From Paenibacillus silviterrae (GTDB taxonomy: Bacteria; Bacillota; Bacilli; Paenibacillales; NBRC-103111): DNA of 64,000 nucleotides. Both the position numbers and the translations under genes were made by a program. Positions within the stretch are counted from its first letter, which is position 1. Each line of letters opens with the position of its first letter. Positions 15,629 to 24,508 of this stretch are shown piece after piece. The stretch is taken from NCBI RefSeq assembly GCF_030167925.1, contig NZ_JASKUT010000001.1, positions 2,542,001 to 2,606,000 of the forward strand. The letters run 5' to 3'. The notes under the pieces are model-generated. The model was not told the origin of the DNA and did not search any database. It saw only the letters and a list, made by a program, of their open reading frames with translations.

Positions 15629-17284
15629 CTATTCTTTATTTCGGGCCAAATCCCGGTTTTGTTCCGTAAGCTTCAGCAGAAATTCCTTCAGATCAACCAA
15701 ACGCAAGTGCTTCGGCTGTTCCTCGGTACCGTAGATAAACAATGGAATCAGCGATTCCGTTTTATTAAGAGCTCCATGGGCGCCTCCGCCGGTATGATGC
15801 GGAGAACTCCGATCGGCCAGCTCAAACCCGGGCTTCGCTGTGACGATCAGAAATTCCCCTTCATGAGAATGAAGCGCGGCGTGTAATCTGCGCAGTCCGT
15901 CGGGATAAGCGTCATAGACAACGGATCTCCCTTGCTCATCGAGCTTCACATCCAGCACCTTCGTATCCCCTTCGATGGTCCAAGTCTGCCCATACGGATC
16001 CTTATAGGGTCCGCCTTGTTTGTAGCGAAGCTCATCCGCCATCCGTGAGCTTGCTGCATGAATCCAATCGTGCTCCTTCCACGCAATAAAATCGATCCGA
16101 TCATCCGCTGTTACTGCCTTGGCAATGTCTCGATAAGACAAGCTTTCTTTCAGCTTGTACACATAGGCCATGGTCTCGTTGACTGCAAGCACCATCTCGG
16201 TATGCGCCTCCGGCAGCTCTCCGGGCTTCAGCAGCACATACTGCTGAAGCAGCTCATGCAATGGAACAATTGCTTCCTCTTTGCGGTCATCAATCTGAGT
16301 AACGCCGCTGTCACCTATCAGGATGAACACCGCTTTTTCCTGCGCCTTTTCCAGCGAACCAAACTGTTGGAGGAAGTCATTCAGCTGCTTATCCGTTTTT
16401 TGTACAAACCTCAGATCGGACGGTCCCTTCTTATGCAGCTGCTTGTCCAAATCGGGCAGATAGACATACAGAAAATCGGGAAGCAGATCATGCTGCACTA
16501 GATAGGAAGCGGTCTCCAGTGAAAAATAGTTATTCAGACCCACACGGTGAAATGGATCGTCCGTCATGTCGATTCGTCCCTCTAACGGATTGGAAAAAAT
16601 GCCGAACGACAAGAAGTCGGGCCCCTTCACCCGGATCTCACGCGGAAGCAGAGTGAACCGGCTCAGCCAAGGAGGGATATGAAGCGTATGCTCCTTCGCT
16701 CCTCGGTATACAAAACCATTGATGGAGCCCGAGGTAAAGCCTTTTTGAGCGAGCTCCTCGTAAATGGTAGGCAAGCTTGGGTTCAAATGCTGTCCGTTTA
16801 AATGGATGAAGGAGTTATATAGAACCGGGCTCAAGCCTGCCTTAACTATCTCCATCGGTCCTGTTCCATAATTGATCATGCTTCTCCGATCGGCGCTATA
16901 CCACACTAATCCCGGAACCCGGTGCTGATCGGGATAAGCTCCTGTCAGCAGGGTGCTGTCAATGGCGACAGACATCGTAGGGAACGAGCTGACCAGGTTG
17001 TCATGGTACCGGCCTTGCTTTTTTAGATAGGCAAAAGTCGGCAAAATCCCCTGCTTCAACCCTTCCTCTAACGCACTGGTGAGCAGGGAATCCACAACAA
17101 TGAGGATGACCTTTCTCGCCTTAGGGTTAGCGGATTTGCTGTGTGACAATTGCTGTTGCTGCTCTTGAGTCGACAAAGCTTGGGTTTTGGGACTGCTTCT
17201 GAGGTAAAACACCTTGGAGAAAATAAACCACGCCAGCACAAACAGCAGGATGAAAATACACATAGCGGCAATCCATTTATTCAT
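15629..17284 (-). CDS. Membrane-anchored phosphodiesterase/nucleotide pyrophosphatase-like protein
   Basis: One N-terminal membrane segment (residues 5-27) precedes a Q/S-rich linker and an extracellular alkaline-phosphatase-superfamily domain. Metal-site signatures are visible: VILIVVDSLLT, with the nucleophile likely T or S in SSFPTMSVAIDSTLLTG; LPDLDKQLHKKGP (D and H); LIGDSGVTQ (D); and HHTGGGAHG near the C-terminus. It has 551 residues. This family hydrolyses phosphodiesters, nucleotides or phosphonates outside the cell. The position of H in SGVTQ differs from the usual GDHGM, so activity may be altered. No PhoP box is evident upstream. Confidence 0.75.
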   Translation of the reverse strand: MNKWIAAMCIFILLFVLAWFIFSKVFYLRSSPKTQALSTQEQQQQLSHSKSANPKARKVILIVVDSLLTSALEEGLKQGILPTFAYLKKQGRYHDNLVSSFPTMSVAIDSTLLTGAYPDQHRVPGLVWYSADRRSMINYGTGPMEIVKAGLSPVLYNSFIHLNGQHLNPSLPTIYEELAQKGFTSGSINGFVYRGAKEHTLHIPPWLSRFTLLPREIRVKGPDFLSFGIFSNPLEGRIDMTDDPFHRVGLNNYFSLETASYLVQHDLLPDFLYVYLPDLDKQLHKKGPSDLRFVQKTDKQLNDFLQQFGSLEKAQEKAVFILIGDSGVTQIDDRKEEAIVPLHELLQQYVLLKPGELPEAHTEMVLAVNETMAYVYKLKESLSYRDIAKAVTADDRIDFIAWKEHDWIHAASSRMADELRYKQGGPYKDPYGQTWTIEGDTKVLDVKLDEQGRSVVYDAYPDGLRRLHAALHSHEGEFLIVTAKPGFELADRSSPHHTGGGAHGALNKTESLIPLFIYGTEEQPKHLRLVDLKEFLLKLTEQNRDLARNKE

Positions 17285-17380
17285 TGAACTTCACCCATTC
17301 TGCAAGTAACGTCTGTCTAGGTTTCCAATGACAGGCATGGATTATGCTTTTCTGTTACGATTTTGTGATCGTCTACCCTA

Positions 17381-17423
17381 TGTGATTTAAATCACTTACA
17401 CCCCCATTTCACGCTCTTATAAT
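17381..17423 (+). promoter_or_regulatory. Fnr-type activator site and -10 of the 54-aa gene
   Basis: TGTGA-TTTAAA-TCACT (17381-17396) contains the perfect 14-base palindrome GTGATTTAAATCAC and matches the Bacillus Fnr consensus TGTGA-N6-TCACA at all but the last base. TATAAT is at 17418-17423. If transcription starts near 17430, the site is centred at -41.5, the class II activator position. A CRP-like regulator could use the same sequence. Confidence 0.75.
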
Positions 17424-17470
17424 AAAGACATAAGACGGAACAACATCACAAAGAAATGGGGTTATCACAC

Positions 17471-17635
17471 ATGGAAACTATGAAAACGACTAATACAAAG
17501 AAATTTTCCGGCTTATTGCCTTTGGTTATCATCTTCTTCGGTATACTGGCATCGCCGCTGCTATATTTTGTCATCAACCTGAGCCTTGGTAATAAGCACC
17601 TGTTCAACGTAGATCTCGTGAAATATTTCTGGTAA
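17471..17635 (+). CDS. Small membrane protein, 54 residues, probably Fnr-controlled
   Basis: The ATG at 17471 opens a 54-codon frame. It has a short basic N-terminus (METMKTTNTKKF), one strong membrane segment (about residues 15-36) and a short tail ending KYFW. The ribosome site is weak: GGGG lies about 11 bases upstream. Evidence that it is a gene is positional: an Fnr-like promoter lies just upstream and a perfect 20-base-stem terminator begins at its stop codon. I recognise no family. Small single-span proteins often serve as subunits of respiratory oxidases or transporters, so a role in low-oxygen respiration is a reasonable but untested idea. Confidence 0.72.
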   Translation: METMKTTNTKKFSGLLPLVIIFFGILASPLLYFVINLSLGNKHLFNVDLVKYFW

Positions 17636-17676
17636 TAGTAAAGCCCCACTGCAGCAGCAGTGGGGCTTTACTATTA
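17633..17676. terminator. Perfect 20-base-pair bidirectional terminator
   Basis: 17633-17652 pairs without mismatch with 17657-17676 around the loop AGCA. The left arm begins at the stop codon of the 54-aa gene. It serves that gene and, from the other side, the catalase gene ending at 17691. Confidence 0.88.
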
Positions 17677-17690
17677 CCCTCGAACCTTAA

Positions 17691-18563
17691 TTATACAAGC
17701 ACAGGCTGAGCGCTAGGCTTCGGCGGCATGCCGGGGCTGTGCTCCGCCGGACGCTCCGGGCGTGCAGGTACCGGGAAGCCTTGCGGCGGCGGCTCTACCG
17801 ATAGGACTCCGCCATGTCGTCCCGGAGAATCACCTTGGAAGATCTCGGCAATACGTGTCGGGTCCATTCGGAAATTAAACTGCACGTTATGAAGGCCTCG
17901 TTCAATATACTTACGGCACTCGGGATATTTGTTCAGATCGTACTCCGGCACCGGCAGCACCTTCGACCACTGAACGCCGAGTGTCTCGAGCGCCTTGGCG
18001 TAAGCGTTCTGGTGGGCGTTGTCACGCACCATAAGGAAGGCAAGCGTCTCGCGGAACGTTCGATTCGAGCTCATCTCATAGATTCTTGACTTTTGGAGTG
18101 TCCCTGTCGCTTCCAGCACCAAATTATCGAGAAGATTCGTCACCAGGTTGCCGTGGTCATATACCCAAGAACCATTCCATGGATTGCCGGACGAATCAAT
18201 CGGCATTGAGCTCTGTGCACCGATAATATAGTGATATCCGATAGGGTCCCCGGCACCATTCTGCAGAGTTGTGTTTTGGGCTTGGGCCTGCGTCCCCGGA
18301 TCACTGCCTGACCCGTCAAGCAGAGCGTTAATCGTATTCTGAACCAGCTCGACGTGGCTGATCTCCTCCAGGAAAATCCCTTTGATCAAGTCACGGTATT
18401 CCGTAGCCGCCCCCCGAAAATTGGCGCTTTGGAACGAGAATTGCATCATGGTGCGCATTTCCCCGAAATGTCCGCCCAAGATTTCCTGCATTGCCTTGGC
18501 CGCTGCCGGATCCGGCTGATCCGGGACAATCTCATTAATTAGTTGCTCTGTATAATAAAACAA
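17691..18563 (-). CDS. Manganese catalase
   Basis: A non-haem dimanganese catalase that disproportionates hydrogen peroxide. In this 290-residue chain the first ligands are E35, E67 and H70 (FLEEISHVELV). The second ligand set is in NLVLEATGTLQ (E) and VRDNAHQNAYAKAL (H). The C-terminus is proline-rich, as in spore-associated CotJC-type relatives, but the length fits full catalases. The start is TTG 18563 with GGAGG 9 bases upstream. It is monocistronic. Cytosolic or spore location cannot be told from sequence. Confidence 0.92.
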   Translation of the reverse strand: MFYYTEQLINEIVPDQPDPAAAKAMQEILGGHFGEMRTMMQFSFQSANFRGAATEYRDLIKGIFLEEISHVELVQNTINALLDGSGSDPGTQAQAQNTTLQNGAGDPIGYHYIIGAQSSMPIDSSGNPWNGSWVYDHGNLVTNLLDNLVLEATGTLQKSRIYEMSSNRTFRETLAFLMVRDNAHQNAYAKALETLGVQWSKVLPVPEYDLNKYPECRKYIERGLHNVQFNFRMDPTRIAEIFQGDSPGRHGGVLSVEPPPQGFPVPARPERPAEHSPGMPPKPSAQPVLV

Positions 18564-18649
18564 TGTAAAACACCTCCGTCAGGGATTGTCGTTGTTCGTT
18601 CGACATTTACATTGCCCCAACGAAGGTGAAAATATATAACCGGTTGCGT

Positions 18650-19882
18650 TTACATCGCCCAGTCCCCGTTAACGATTAAAGCCTCGGTGGCGCCATCCTC
18701 CAGCACGCCATCCACGCTCAGCTCACCGGAGCCGATCATGAAATCCACGTGAACAATACTGGAGTTCATCCCCCGCGCGGCAAGCTCCTCCTCCGTCATT
18801 TCCTTGCCGCCTTCCAGACAGAAGGCATAGGCCTTCCCGATAGCCAAGTGGCTGGATGCATTCTCGTCAAAGAGCGTATTGTAGAAAATCAGGTTCGTAT
18901 CGGAAATCGGCGAACGATGCGGCACAAGCGCTACCTCGCCGAGATAGGCCGAGCCTTCGTCCGTTTCGACCAGTCTCTTCAGCACATCGAGCCCTTCCGC
19001 GGCTTCAACGTGAATGATTTTACCGTTCTCGAAGGTAATCGCAAAATCCTTGATCAAGACACCGCCGTAGCTCAGCGGCTTCGTGCTTCGCACGGTTCCG
19101 TTCACGCCTTCCTTTCGAGGTGCCGTGAACACCTCCTCCGTCGGCATGTTTGCGACAAATGAGGTTCCCTTTACGTTCACACTGCCCCCGCTGACCCAGA
19201 GATGTCCCTCCGGCAGCTCAATGGTCAGATCGGTTCCCGGTCCATGATAACGAAGGGCGCGGTAACGCTTGCTGTTCAGCTGATCCGCTTTCTTATCAAG
19301 CTCCTCCAGATGAAGCTTCCATGCCTGCACCGGATCTTCCCGGTTAATACGGGTCGCCGAGAAGATCAGCTCCCAGAGAGCGTCGACGCGACCTGCCTCA
19401 TCCTGGTCCGGAAGCACCTTTGCCGCCCATGCTTCCGAAGGGACGGCGACAATGGACCAGCTGACTTTGTCCGTCATAGGATAGGTGCGCCATGTTTTCA
19501 ATGCCTCACCTGCGGTCTTGTTCGCATTCGCTATTCTTTGCGGGTCAATCCCCTTCAGCAAATCCGGGTTCGGAGCAAGAACGGACAGGAAGGCTGCGTT
19601 ATTCTCCGCCATTTCCTCCCAACCTTTGGCCCGCCACATGGGATATTCAAGGAAAGCTTCATCCGGCGCGAGCTCATATTTGATGCGCGTCGCCTCGTCG
19701 TCCTGCCATTCGATATGTACGTTTTTGGCGCCTGCTTCATAAGCCTTCTTAGCCACAAGCCTAACGAACGGCGCAGAGGCTAAGGGCGCGGTGACAACCA
19801 GCGTTTGACCGGGCTGAATATTCACACCGACCTGTACGGCCAAAGATGCATAACGCTCCAGCTTTTCTTGAAAATCCACCAT
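18650..19882 (-). CDS. ampS: M29-family metallo-aminopeptidase
   Basis: A cytoplasmic thermophilic-type aminopeptidase (AmpS/AmpT/PepS) with a two-metal centre. The 410-residue length is typical. Family motifs are clear: NMPTEEVFTAPRKEGVNGTV, GEVALVPHRSPIS, FYNTLFDENASSHLAIGKAY and HVDFMIGS, which carry the metal-binding E, E, H, Y, H and D. GGAGG lies upstream of the start. It is the last unit before the catalase gene, with no shared function evident. It releases N-terminal amino acids from peptides with broad specificity. Confidence 0.94.
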   Translation of the reverse strand: MVDFQEKLERYASLAVQVGVNIQPGQTLVVTAPLASAPFVRLVAKKAYEAGAKNVHIEWQDDEATRIKYELAPDEAFLEYPMWRAKGWEEMAENNAAFLSVLAPNPDLLKGIDPQRIANANKTAGEALKTWRTYPMTDKVSWSIVAVPSEAWAAKVLPDQDEAGRVDALWELIFSATRINREDPVQAWKLHLEELDKKADQLNSKRYRALRYHGPGTDLTIELPEGHLWVSGGSVNVKGTSFVANMPTEEVFTAPRKEGVNGTVRSTKPLSYGGVLIKDFAITFENGKIIHVEAAEGLDVLKRLVETDEGSAYLGEVALVPHRSPISDTNLIFYNTLFDENASSHLAIGKAYAFCLEGGKEMTEEELAARGMNSSIVHVDFMIGSGELSVDGVLEDGATEALIVNGDWAM

Positions 19883-19948
19883 AGCTGAATTCCTCCTTTG
19901 ATTCTATCGCATTACGGTCATTTTAGCATATTCCGCCAAGCAAAGAAA

Positions 19949-19978
19949 AAACCATGCTCTTAGAAGAAAGCATGGTTT
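19949..19978 (-). terminator. Terminator after the secreted beta-helix gene
   Basis: AAACCATGCT (19949-19958) pairs with 19969-19978. On the minus strand a run of T follows (GGTTTTTTCTTT). Confidence 0.85.
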
Positions 19979-19986
19979 GTTTTACT

Positions 19987-22980
19987 TTATTTCGTGATGA
20001 GCAGTGCGGGCTGCAGCTCCGCATCCCCCTTTTCCTTCGTGTACAGGGCAATATTGCCGTTCTGACCCTTGTTATCGGCAATCATCAGTGTGATGACGCC
20101 GTCGGTCTGGCTTTGCACGAAGGAAGTCACGTCCAACTTGTAGGTTTTGTCGATCTTCTCGGACAAGGTGATCGTACCCAGCAGGATAGCCGATTCGCCG
20201 ACTCCCGTAATTTCGCCCTTATCTCCATGGTTCGGAGCGTTCTTCCAGGTGAGCTCATTTTCCTGCCAAGTATCATCCGTCAAGCCGTACACCTCATATT
20301 CCAGCTTGGCATCATCGGCATTGGAAGGCGTCAGCATGGCAGACAAGCGAAGCTCCGCCGATCGGATCTGCGCGGCGTCGTTAACTTCGAACTTGAAGTA
20401 GCCGATTCTCGCTGTCGTTCCGCTCCCCGAACGCTTTAATCGCATCCGGTTCTCCGTGCCGAGATTGCCTTCCACACTGCGGTCTGCCTCCGCATCCGAC
20501 GAGGCGATGATGATTCCGTCGACGGAAGCGGCAGCAGGTGCTGGCGGAGTCGCGGTCGGGGCTGACGGCTCTGCTCCGGGCGATCCGGTTCCGGCTGAGG
20601 TCCCCTGCAGATCTACTACATTTTCCCCTTTATTATCCTTGATCTCGTTGTCCTTCAGGATAATGCCTGTGCTTGTCGCGCCAATCTGAACACCGTTCGC
20701 ATTGCCGTTCACCTTATTGCCGATCAGCTGAATGTCTTTCGGACTTCCTTTGCCGGCCAGATCCTTCGTATTTTTATCTCCCGGATCCTCCTCAAGCACA
20801 ATCCCCCAAGAGCCTTCACCGGTCAAGCCTGTGATCGTATTGCCTCGAACGAGCGTACGCGGCGCGTTTTGCAAATAAATCCCCTTGCCGTCCGCTACCT
20901 TCGAATCGGAAATCGTATTGTTCTCGATCACCGTATCCGGGGAGCCCATATGCACCTTGATTCCCTCGCGGGAGCCGGTAATTATGTTGTTGTAAATATA
21001 GTTGCCCGGACCCGACGCGTCGTGGTTGGAAGGGGCCGAACCGCCGGTATTCCCTACGCCGATGCCCGCTCCCGTCACAATATCCCGGATCGTGTTGCCG
21101 TAAATTTCATTCAAATATTCGTCTTCCCCATGCAGATCAATCGCATCCAGCTGGGTGCTCAGGAAGGTATTGTTGCGAATTACATTATTATGGGCATAGT
21201 ACTGAATCAACGCCCCGTGACGAATATAAGGACCCTGGAACGTATTGTTCTCCACGACGTTAAAGTAGGTATCATTCGCATAACCGGTTCGGTCGTTCTT
21301 CGGCAGTCCCTGAATGGAAACCCCATACCCCGCTCCGCCGCCGGCTACGTCGGTTGCATTCCGGAACAGACTGTTTTTCACCACGACATGACTGCTCTTC
21401 TCAATACGCACAGCCATACGCTCGAACTTCTCGAAGGTCACCCCGTCAATCGTAATGTTACTGGAAGGCTTGTTTACGCTGTCGGTAATATAAATAAGAT
21501 ACTGCGGACCGCCCTTATCCGGATTCGCTTCTTTCGTATCGGAAGAATACTTCCCGTTCCAGGTTGAGGTCAGCGTCATTCCGGAGACAACGATATTCGA
21601 CCGGCTGTAAGCCTTCATCATTTTACCGCTAGGCGTCTCCGCACCGATACTTGAGATCAGGATGGTTTGCTCCTGGCTTTCCCCCCGCAGATTGACGCCG
21701 CTCTTCAGCTCCATGTTCGCCGATTTATCGTTCGGAAGGGTGCTTCTCAGATTGTACACGCCGTTCGGCAAATATACCTCGTCTCCCGGCTTTGCCGCTG
21801 CAATCGCCTTCTGAATGGCGGGCAGGTCGTCCGTATCGTTATCCTTCACGTCGGCGCCGTAATCAAGCACGTTCAGTGTCTTCCCTGTTACCGGATTGGG
21901 TGCATGCAGGGAAACGGCCTTGCCGTCCGGATTGACCAAGCCCGGCTGCATGTACTTAACATCAGGCTTCGCCTCCGGAGGTGCGGCGGTGATCCGGCGG
22001 ATCGTATTGCCTTCTCCAGGCGCATATACCTGAAACTCCGAGATGCTGTTCCACGCATTTTTCGAATTTCCATGCCCCAGAACACGAATATAACGGCCGC
22101 TCGTATCATCGAAATCAAACAGCTCCGGCTCCAGCGACTTGCCGCTGCTTTTCCCGCTGAATACCTGCCTCCAGCTCTCCCCGTCGTCCGAAACCTCAAG
22201 ATCAAAGAACGACTGCCGCTGATCCCCGCTGTAGAAGGCAATCGCCGCATAGCCCATTGTCCTCTTCTCTCCAAGGTCAAAGCGGATCCATTCCCCGTCC
22301 CCTTGCCCCGACCAGCGGGTTTCCAGCGAACCGTCCAAAGTGTTCTCCGGCACATTCCCGTCGTCGACACTGGCGACCGCCTCCAGAAGAGGCAGCGGAG
22401 AATTAAACAGGTCCGCCGTTTGCTCCAGCGCCCCGGCGTCCTTCTCCCCATCGAAGAAACGATCCTCACGGGAGATCACGATAAGCCCCATCGGATCCCA
22501 GAATACCTTGCGCCCGAGCGCTTCCGCGATAGCCCGGAGCGGCACCATGGTTCGACCGTCGATCAGCTGAGCCGGTACCTCAAGCTCCTTGGTGGACTCA
22601 TTCACCCGCATGCTCTTCTCGTGAATGGCGACTTGAATCGTATCCTTCCCGTTCACAATCGTAGCCCGGCTTTCTTTGTCGTCCCACTTCACTTCCGCAC
22701 CGAGCTGCTCGGAGACGAATCGGACCGGCACCAGCGTAGAACCGTCCTTCACTATTGCCCGAACCCCGGGGTTTTCGGGATCGATCCGCTGCTTTTTCCC
22801 ATGAGATAACGCATCCGGACTATTCACATAGAGAACAATGGCGTCCTTCAGCTTCGTTTGAAGCTCGGGAGACGGGTCTGCAGCGTAAGCAGCCGGCACT
22901 AAGGCTGAAGGCATGGTCAACGCTGCTGCAAGTACAACGGTCATCAGCTTTTTCTTCCATCGGTTGTTCGATCGTTTCAT
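19987..22980 (-). CDS. Large secreted protein: stalk, F5/8 C, parallel beta-helix and DNRLRE-like domains
   Basis: A signal peptide (residues 1-34, ending AAYA) leads into a copper-amine-oxidase-N-like pair (about 50-165: TLVPVRFVSEQLGAEVKWDD and MVPLRAIAEALGRKVFWDP). Next is an F5/8 type C discoidin domain (about 190-325), then a pectate-lyase-superfamily right-handed beta-helix (about 370-800), starting VLDYGADVKDNDTDDLPAIQ with many NNVIRNNTF-type coils. A Pro/Ala linker and a DNRLRE/CBM96-like domain close the chain. It has 997 residues from ATG 22980, which has AAGGAGG 5 bases upstream. The protein probably binds and cleaves or epimerises an extracellular polysaccharide; the substrate is unknown. 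A cre-like site upstream suggests carbon catabolite control. Confidence 0.85.
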   Translation of the reverse strand: MKRSNNRWKKKLMTVVLAAALTMPSALVPAAYAADPSPELQTKLKDAIVLYVNSPDALSHGKKQRIDPENPGVRAIVKDGSTLVPVRFVSEQLGAEVKWDDKESRATIVNGKDTIQVAIHEKSMRVNESTKELEVPAQLIDGRTMVPLRAIAEALGRKVFWDPMGLIVISREDRFFDGEKDAGALEQTADLFNSPLPLLEAVASVDDGNVPENTLDGSLETRWSGQGDGEWIRFDLGEKRTMGYAAIAFYSGDQRQSFFDLEVSDDGESWRQVFSGKSSGKSLEPELFDFDDTSGRYIRVLGHGNSKNAWNSISEFQVYAPGEGNTIRRITAAPPEAKPDVKYMQPGLVNPDGKAVSLHAPNPVTGKTLNVLDYGADVKDNDTDDLPAIQKAIAAAKPGDEVYLPNGVYNLRSTLPNDKSANMELKSGVNLRGESQEQTILISSIGAETPSGKMMKAYSRSNIVVSGMTLTSTWNGKYSSDTKEANPDKGGPQYLIYITDSVNKPSSNITIDGVTFEKFERMAVRIEKSSHVVVKNSLFRNATDVAGGGAGYGVSIQGLPKNDRTGYANDTYFNVVENNTFQGPYIRHGALIQYYAHNNVIRNNTFLSTQLDAIDLHGEDEYLNEIYGNTIRDIVTGAGIGVGNTGGSAPSNHDASGPGNYIYNNIITGSREGIKVHMGSPDTVIENNTISDSKVADGKGIYLQNAPRTLVRGNTITGLTGEGSWGIVLEEDPGDKNTKDLAGKGSPKDIQLIGNKVNGNANGVQIGATSTGIILKDNEIKDNKGENVVDLQGTSAGTGSPGAEPSAPTATPPAPAAASVDGIIIASSDAEADRSVEGNLGTENRMRLKRSGSGTTARIGYFKFEVNDAAQIRSAELRLSAMLTPSNADDAKLEYEVYGLTDDTWQENELTWKNAPNHGDKGEITGVGESAILLGTITLSEKIDKTYKLDVTSFVQSQTDGVITLMIADNKGQNGNIALYTKEKGDAELQPALLITK

Positions 22981-23002
22981 GGAGGCCTCCTTGGATAGCA
23001 AT

Positions 23003-23016
23003 TGTAAACGCTTCCC
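23003..23016 (-). promoter_or_regulatory. cre-like CcpA site upstream of the secreted protein gene
   Basis: TGTAAACGCTTCCC matches the cre consensus TGWAANCGNTNWCA except at the last base. It lies 23-36 bases before the ATG, between the likely promoter and the ribosome site, where CcpA binding would block transcription. Confidence 0.6.
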
Positions 23017-23117
23017 ATTAGATTACCTCTTCCAGATCCAACTCCGCTACGGGCTCCCTTTTTACAAGCTTGTGTTTTTTTTGGAAAATGCTGCTGGCCG
23101 CCGGCCAAACAAAAGAA

Positions 23118-23155
23118 AGCCCGTACCTCTCAGCCGATTCCGGGAGGTACGAGCT
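23118..23155 (-). terminator. Terminator after the Gfo/Idh/MocA gene
   Basis: GTACCTC (23123-23129) pairs with GAGGTAC (23144-23150), extended by AGC/GCT pairs. A T-rich stretch follows on the minus strand. Confidence 0.7.
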
Positions 23156-23170
23156 CTGAATGAAAAACAG

Positions 23171-24256
23171 TTATTCGTTAAAGTACACGGCTTTGCCTGT
23201 CTTCGAGGACTCATAAATTGCCTCTAGAATTTCAGACACGACACATGCCTGCTCCGGAGTTACGACCGGATCCTTATCCTGCTCGATAGCTTCAAGCCAC
23301 AGGCGCGCCTCCAAATCCGCCGGGCTCTCGCCGCGGCTGTCGTAGAAATCCACACCCTTGGCATCCAGCTGGATTTGATTCATGAACAGCTTGCTATGCT
23401 TCTCGCCGTTGATCCGCAGACCGTCCTGCATGTCGGCTCCGCCCTCTGTGCCGCATAAAGTCGTCTTGGCCTCGCCTGTCGCCAGCATATTGATTGCCCA
23501 GCTCGATTCCAGTACGATCGTAGCGCCGTTCTCCATCGTAATCATCCCGAAGGCCGAATCCTCTACCGTAAACTTCGCCGGATCCCAGGAACCCCATGCA
23601 TTGGCGGCGTTCTCTTTCTTCGACAGCTTATGGAAGGCCGTCCCAAGTACCGCCTTAGGCTTGTAGTTGTTCATCATCCACAGCGTCAGATCCAAGGCAT
23701 GCGTCCCGATATCGATCAACGGGCCTCCGCCCTGCTTTTCCTCATCAAGAAACACGCCCCAAGTCGGAACGGCGCGGCGCCGAATCGCATGCGCCTTCGC
23801 ATAGTAAACTTCACCCAGCTCTCCGTCCTCACAGAGACGCTTCAAGTACTGACTGTCGGAACGGAAACGGTTCTGATAGCCGATCGAGAGCTTCTTACCG
23901 GTCCGCTTGGCCGCTTCCACCATGCGACGCGCATCAGCAGCGGTTTTGGCCATCGGCTTTTCGCACATGACGTGTTTCCCGGACTCCAGGGCCGAAATGG
24001 AAATATCCGCGTGCGAATCGTTCGGCGTACAAACATGAACGACATCAATGGAGCCATCCTGCAGCAGCTCCCGGTAGTCCGTATATACTCTTGCGTCAGG
24101 CGTACCGAATTTTTCCGCCGCCTCTCTCGCTTTATGCTCCTCGATATCGCAAAAAGCGACCATTTGAGCATTCGGTTGGTTTTTCAACGCAGGCATATGC
24201 TTGCCGTTCGCAATTCCGCCGCAGCCGATAATACCGATTCTGAAAGTTCTAGACAT
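23171..24256 (-). CDS. Gfo/Idh/MocA-family NAD(P)-dependent oxidoreductase
   Basis: A cytoplasmic sugar- or inositol-type dehydrogenase. The Rossmann domain starts RIGIIGCGGIANGKH (residues 5-19). The catalytic-lysine motif EKP is in HVMCEKPMA near residue 98, and the second domain has GGGPLIDIGTHALDLTLWMM, with the conserved D and H. It has 361 residues from ATG 24256, which has AGGAGG 10 bases upstream; a TTG at 24262 is less well placed. It sits next to the secreted glycan-active protein but behind its own terminator, so a shared pathway is only possible. The substrate is unknown. Confidence 0.9.
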   Translation of the reverse strand: MSRTFRIGIIGCGGIANGKHMPALKNQPNAQMVAFCDIEEHKAREAAEKFGTPDARVYTDYRELLQDGSIDVVHVCTPNDSHADISISALESGKHVMCEKPMAKTAADARRMVEAAKRTGKKLSIGYQNRFRSDSQYLKRLCEDGELGEVYYAKAHAIRRRAVPTWGVFLDEEKQGGGPLIDIGTHALDLTLWMMNNYKPKAVLGTAFHKLSKKENAANAWGSWDPAKFTVEDSAFGMITMENGATIVLESSWAINMLATGEAKTTLCGTEGGADMQDGLRINGEKHSKLFMNQIQLDAKGVDFYDSRGESPADLEARLWLEAIEQDKDPVVTPEQACVVSEILEAIYESSKTGKAVYFNE

Positions 24257-24473
24257 GATCAATTGACCTCCTAAGCCACCGTTATGTATTGAGACGCTAC
24301 CTCATAGTATAGACAACTTTCCATGGAAAAGATATTTTGGATCTGGCGATTCTTTTATCCGATTGTGTCACATGAAGACTCGGCCCCCCCCGAACAACAC
24401 ACGTTCCGACATTTTATGCCAGCATTCGGCATTTCCCGGGAAATTTATCTATACGCGGCTGCACACTGAAAAA

Positions 24474-24500
24474 AGAGGCAAGCCCATGGCCTGCCCCTCT
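24474..24500 (-). terminator. Terminator after phoP
   Basis: An imperfect stem (24474-24484 with 24488-24500, two-base bulge) is followed by T6 on the minus strand. The rest of the gap 24263-24508 holds the Gfo/Idh promoter region and no gene that I can see. Confidence 0.65.
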
Positions 24501-24508
24501 CGCTTATC

